From Microvirga calopogonii (lineage in GTDB: Bacteria; Pseudomonadota; Alphaproteobacteria; Rhizobiales; Beijerinckiaceae): DNA of 64,000 nt. This document shows positions 61,539-64,000 of the stretch, one piece after another; position 1 is the first letter of the stretch; the number at the start of each line of letters is the position of its first letter. Position numbers and translations under genes: made by a program. The notes under the pieces were generated by a model that searched no databases, was not told the origin of the DNA, and was given only the letters and a program-made list of their open reading frames with translations. Location: the NCBI RefSeq assembly GCF_003347665.1, contig NZ_QDGA01000016.1, positions 48,136-112,135 on the forward strand, written 5' to 3'.

Positions 61539-62306
61539 CTACGTGAGTTTCCCAATCTTGCGATCAGTGATCAGCAGTGAATTGCAACTCGTTCCAGGGC
61601 CTTTCCTGAGTTGATCGCCCTCGAGGTGGTATTCCTTGTATCCGAATTTCTGCAACAAGACCCCAATGCGCGGGTCTTCGGCATAATCTTCGATCAGCAG
61701 TACTGGCTCCGCGCGCGCTAAGGTTTCGGTCCCACCAAGTAGCACACTATACTCATAGCCCTGCACGTCGAGCTTGATAAAGGAAGGGGAGAGTTTCAGT
61801 GAATCGAGTGTTTCGATCCGGCATTGAACCTCGCCGATGCTGAGCTTGGATCGCTTGTATCCATACACGTAATCGGCGCTGAGAAAGTTCTCAGCTTCGC
61901 TCCTGTCGATCGAGGCAAGGCCGTCGTAGACGCAGCGATTATAAGTCGGGACATAGAGTGTAAACGTGCCAGGCACGTCACCGAGCCCTGCGGCATGGAC
62001 AGTTATGTTGGGCTGCCGTGCATAGCGCGCCTGCAGCTTTGCGGCTAAAGATGGATTTGGCTCAAACGAGATGATTTGCGCTTTGCGCCGGAACAGAAGG
62101 ATCGATTCGATCGACTGTCCTTGGTTGGCGCCGATGTCGAGGAACAAGTCGTGTGGATCGGAAAAGCGCTTGATGATCCGGAAGTCCTTCTCGTGAGGGG
62201 TGTTGAGGATCCTGTGGCCATGACGAGACAGAGCATTTTTAGCCGTCTTAAGCCCTGGAAAAGCGCCCTGAGCTGCTCGAAATGTTCTCATGATTACTGG
62301 ATGCAT
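61539..62306 (-). CDS. FkbM-family methyltransferase
   Basis: A 255-residue SAM-dependent methyltransferase. The SAM-binding motif I is LFLDIGANQGQSIESILLF (about residues 53-72), followed by motif II IISFEPNPSLAAKLQAR and TVHAAGLGDVPGTFTLYV, and the post-motif SFIKLDVQGYEYSVLLGGTE, all in the FkbM order. These enzymes O-methylate sugars of surface glycans and natural products. ATG at 62306 is chosen since GGAG lies six bases before it; GTG 62318 would be four codons longer. It faces the ExoF-like gene and may methylate a sugar of the exopolysaccharide. Confidence 0.88.
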   Translation of the reverse strand: MHPVIMRTFRAAQGAFPGLKTAKNALSRHGHRILNTPHEKDFRIIKRFSDPHDLFLDIGANQGQSIESILLFRRKAQIISFEPNPSLAAKLQARYARQPNITVHAAGLGDVPGTFTLYVPTYNRCVYDGLASIDRSEAENFLSADYVYGYKRSKLSIGEVQCRIETLDSLKLSPSFIKLDVQGYEYSVLLGGTETLARAEPVLLIEDYAEDPRIGVLLQKFGYKEYHLEGDQLRKGPGTSCNSLLITDRKIGKLT

Positions 62307-63121
62307 AAGAAGCTCCACACTTGAATGAGCGCTTCACCCCGGATGCGGTCGATGCGCTTGTCCGATTGGGATGGTTTCCGACCCTTGTGAGGATTGGCCG
62401 TGAAGGGTTGGGATGCAAGCAATCAACGGAGGGATATCGGGGCCAAAGCCTACTCAGATTGGGTTATCCTTCGACACTGACCTTCCTCCAGCACCAACCG
62501 AATGTTGAGCCGCACGTTTCCGTCGTTCACCTCAAGCTAATGGCTTAACTTGTTCGTCGGTAAATGCCGCCGGCCACGCAGCCATCGGCAGCGTTGCCAT
62601 ATTGATGTCACATTTCATGTTATACCTCATGGCCAATTAAATAATGATAATGATAAATGAAAAAGAGATAGGGGTATTACATGAAATACGATTTATATTT
62701 GACGGCCTTAAGGTCGGGACTATGCCTGCGTTTTGACTAGGCGTATCCCTCATTTGACCTTGCCGCACCCATAATCGCGTCTGATCCAGGCGCATGTCAC
62801 CCATCGTGACTCTCTCCTTATTCAGGCTTGGCACAAGTATTCCTTGTGTATGCTTCGCATCGGCACAGGTGATCGTTTAGATCTCGGCTGTCGGTTCGCA
62901 GTTTATGCCAACATGTTCCTGATCCAAGACTTTATAGAGTGTATAGTTTTTATTTAAGGAGGTATTGACTGCGTTTTGTTGATTGGTAATAAAAGTAATA
63001 TGCGCTGACACAGCGTTATTGTACTGATCTATATTCACTAAACATTGCGATGCATGCAGCTTTTCAGGCTGATCCAGCAATATTCCCAATAATTTTAACC
63101 CAAAGAATAGCGAGAAAAGCT
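62307..63121. other. Long AT-rich gap before the second beta-helix gene
   Basis: About 815 bases. From 62590 on the sequence is strikingly AT-rich compared with the rest of the window (for example 62630-62700 and 62930-63110). No tRNA, repeat or convincing gene is seen; a 70-codon minus-strand frame (62877-63089) starts with TTG and no ribosome binding site. It should contain the promoters of the FkbM gene (left end) and the beta-helix gene (right end). Confidence 0.45.
62965..62993 (+). promoter_or_regulatory. Candidate sigma-70 promoter for the beta-helix gene
   Basis: TTGACT (62965-62970), a 17-base spacer and AATAAA (62988-62993) lie about 130 bases before the ATG at 63122. The -35 is near consensus and the -10 is poor. 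AT-richness of the region makes chance matches likely. Confidence 0.3.
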
Positions 63122-64000
63122 ATGGCCACTATTTACGTTTCGACCACGGGCAGCGACTCGAACTCGGGGGCTTCGGGCAGCCCGGTCAAATCGATCACCA
63201 AAGCCGCCGGGCTCGCCAAGGCGGGCGACACCGTGCTGGTCTCCGGCGGCGTCTACAACGGCAACGTCTCCATCTACAACAGCGGCACCGCCTCGGCGCC
63301 GATCACCATCAAGGCCGCCGACGGCGCGCATGTGGTCATCGACGGCAGCCAGTCCGCCTCGGGCTCGGATCTCGTCACCATCACGGGCGACTACGTCACC
63401 TTCCAGGGCTTCGAGGTGCGCAACGCCAAGCGCGGCGGCATCAGCCTGTGGGAGACCCATGACACCAAGATCCTCGACAACAACGTGCACGACAGCGTGC
63501 GGGTCGGCATCTGGGCCGGCGGCAATGTCGGCAACTCCTACAACAACCTGATCGACGGCAACGAGGTCTGGCACAACGTGCTGGAGAACAGCAGCCGCTC
63601 GATGACCGGCGGCGGCTGGGCGCAGGGCATCAGCCTGGACAAGTCGGACGGCAGCGTCATCAGCAACAACTACGTGCACGGCAACTACGGCGAGGGTGTC
63701 GGCGCGATGTTCACCAAGGATGCCAAGATCACCGGCAACAAGGTCTACGACAGCTTCAGCGTCGGCATCTACCTCGACAACGCGCAGGGTGCGGTGGTGC
63801 AGTCCAACACCGTGGCGCACACCTACGACACGGACTTCTACCGCGGCGGCAAGCCGGCCACGGGCATCGAGATCGCCAACGAGAGCGGGGATCGCCAGCT
63901 TCCGTCCTCGGGTCTGGTGGTGACCAACAACGTGCTCGGCGGTGTGGGCGACGTGCATTACAGCACCTACGGCGCCAACACCGGACTGGTGAACTCGACG
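63122..64000 (+). CDS. Right-handed beta-helix protein, N-terminal part (runs off window)
   Basis: An open frame of 293 codons from ATG 63122 to the last base. It begins ATIYVSTTGSDSNSGASG with no signal peptide and continues SPVKSITKAAGLAKAGDTVL, then beta-helix turns: VTFQGFEVRNAKRGGISLWE, HDTKILDNNVHDS, LIDGNEVWHNVLEN, WAQGISLDKSDGSVISNNYV, NYGEGVGAMF, SVGIYLDNAQGAVVQSNTV, HTYDTDFYRGG. Nearly the same order of motifs as the protein at 49518. GC content is much higher than in the preceding gap. Lack of a signal and the start pattern suggest a large type I-secreted protein, perhaps with RTX repeats downstream; that cannot be seen here. It may be a polysaccharide lyase or C5-epimerase. Confidence 0.85.
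   Translation, partial: MATIYVSTTGSDSNSGASGSPVKSITKAAGLAKAGDTVLVSGGVYNGNVSIYNSGTASAPITIKAADGAHVVIDGSQSASGSDLVTITGDYVTFQGFEVRNAKRGGISLWETHDTKILDNNVHDSVRVGIWAGGNVGNSYNNLIDGNEVWHNVLENSSRSMTGGGWAQGISLDKSDGSVISNNYVHGNYGEGVGAMFTKDAKITGNKVYDSFSVGIYLDNAQGAVVQSNTVAHTYDTDFYRGGKPATGIEIANESGDRQLPSSGLVVTNNVLGGVGDVHYSTYGANTGLVNST

Noticed and set aside
62877..63089. 70-codon minus-strand frame in the AT-rich gap
   Set aside because: TTG start, no ribosome binding site, no recognised family. Protein-like composition is tempting, but AT-rich DNA gives such composition by chance.
36475..64000. Prophage or integrative element next to the tRNA
   Set aside because: No integrase, phage structural gene or duplicated tRNA 3' end was found; only one decayed transposase fragment.

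Overview
The window looks like a chromosome segment from a GC-rich alphaproteobacterium of the order Hyphomicrobiales; Microvirga or a close Methylobacteriaceae relative is my best guess, made from gene content and repeat families rather than from any search. Supporting signs are the opgG-opgH / glmU-glmS / recG / sdhE / mfd neighbourhood, an IalB-family protein, a DUF1127 protein, HisKA_2-type signalling, and several short palindromic repeat families of the kind scattered through such genomes.

Left half (1-36,000) is mostly core genome. It opens with the 3' part of purT, then a three-gene overlapping signalling operon (PAS histidine kinase, Rcp-like response regulator, receiver-HisKA_2 kinase), a small helix-hairpin-helix protein, a Na/Pi cotransporter, a DUF1127 protein, a GcvA-like LysR regulator, the osmoregulated periplasmic glucan genes opgG-opgH, glmU and glmS (UDP-GlcNAc supply), a GNAT gene overlapping recG tail to tail, sdhE and mfd. 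Then follow a receiver-like protein, a YejA-like solute-binding protein, IalB, hspQ, an AEC transporter, a UbiH-like monooxygenase, a complete BMP-type (nucleoside) ABC importer, nicotinamidase pncA and rimO. Intergenic spaces carry palindromic repeats and three clear intrinsic terminators.

Right half (36,000-64,000) is an accessory cell-surface region with looser gene spacing, AT-richer gaps, repeat debris and a decayed IS5-like transposase. It encodes a Wzx/Wzy-type exopolysaccharide pathway: an ExoY-like priming transferase, four glycosyltransferases, a Wzx flippase, a Wzy polymerase fused in one reading frame to a Wzz/PCP chain-length regulator, an ExoF-like export protein, a polysaccharide deacetylase, three acyltransferase-like proteins (two CelD-like), an FkbM methyltransferase, an adenylation-carrier-thioesterase protein, an RTX calcium-binding protein with an apparent frameshift, and two paralogous right-handed beta-helix proteins (one with a signal peptide, one without and running off the window end).

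Most unusual observations: (1) a tRNA gene at 45492-45576 with a leucine-type class II body (long variable arm) but asparagine features (anticodon GTT, U1-A72, G73); (2) the Wzy-PCP fusion with a retained internal ribosome binding site; (3) the A-T-TE protein whose thioesterase has Cys in place of the usual Ser nucleophile; (4) the pair of beta-helix paralogs apparently using different export routes.
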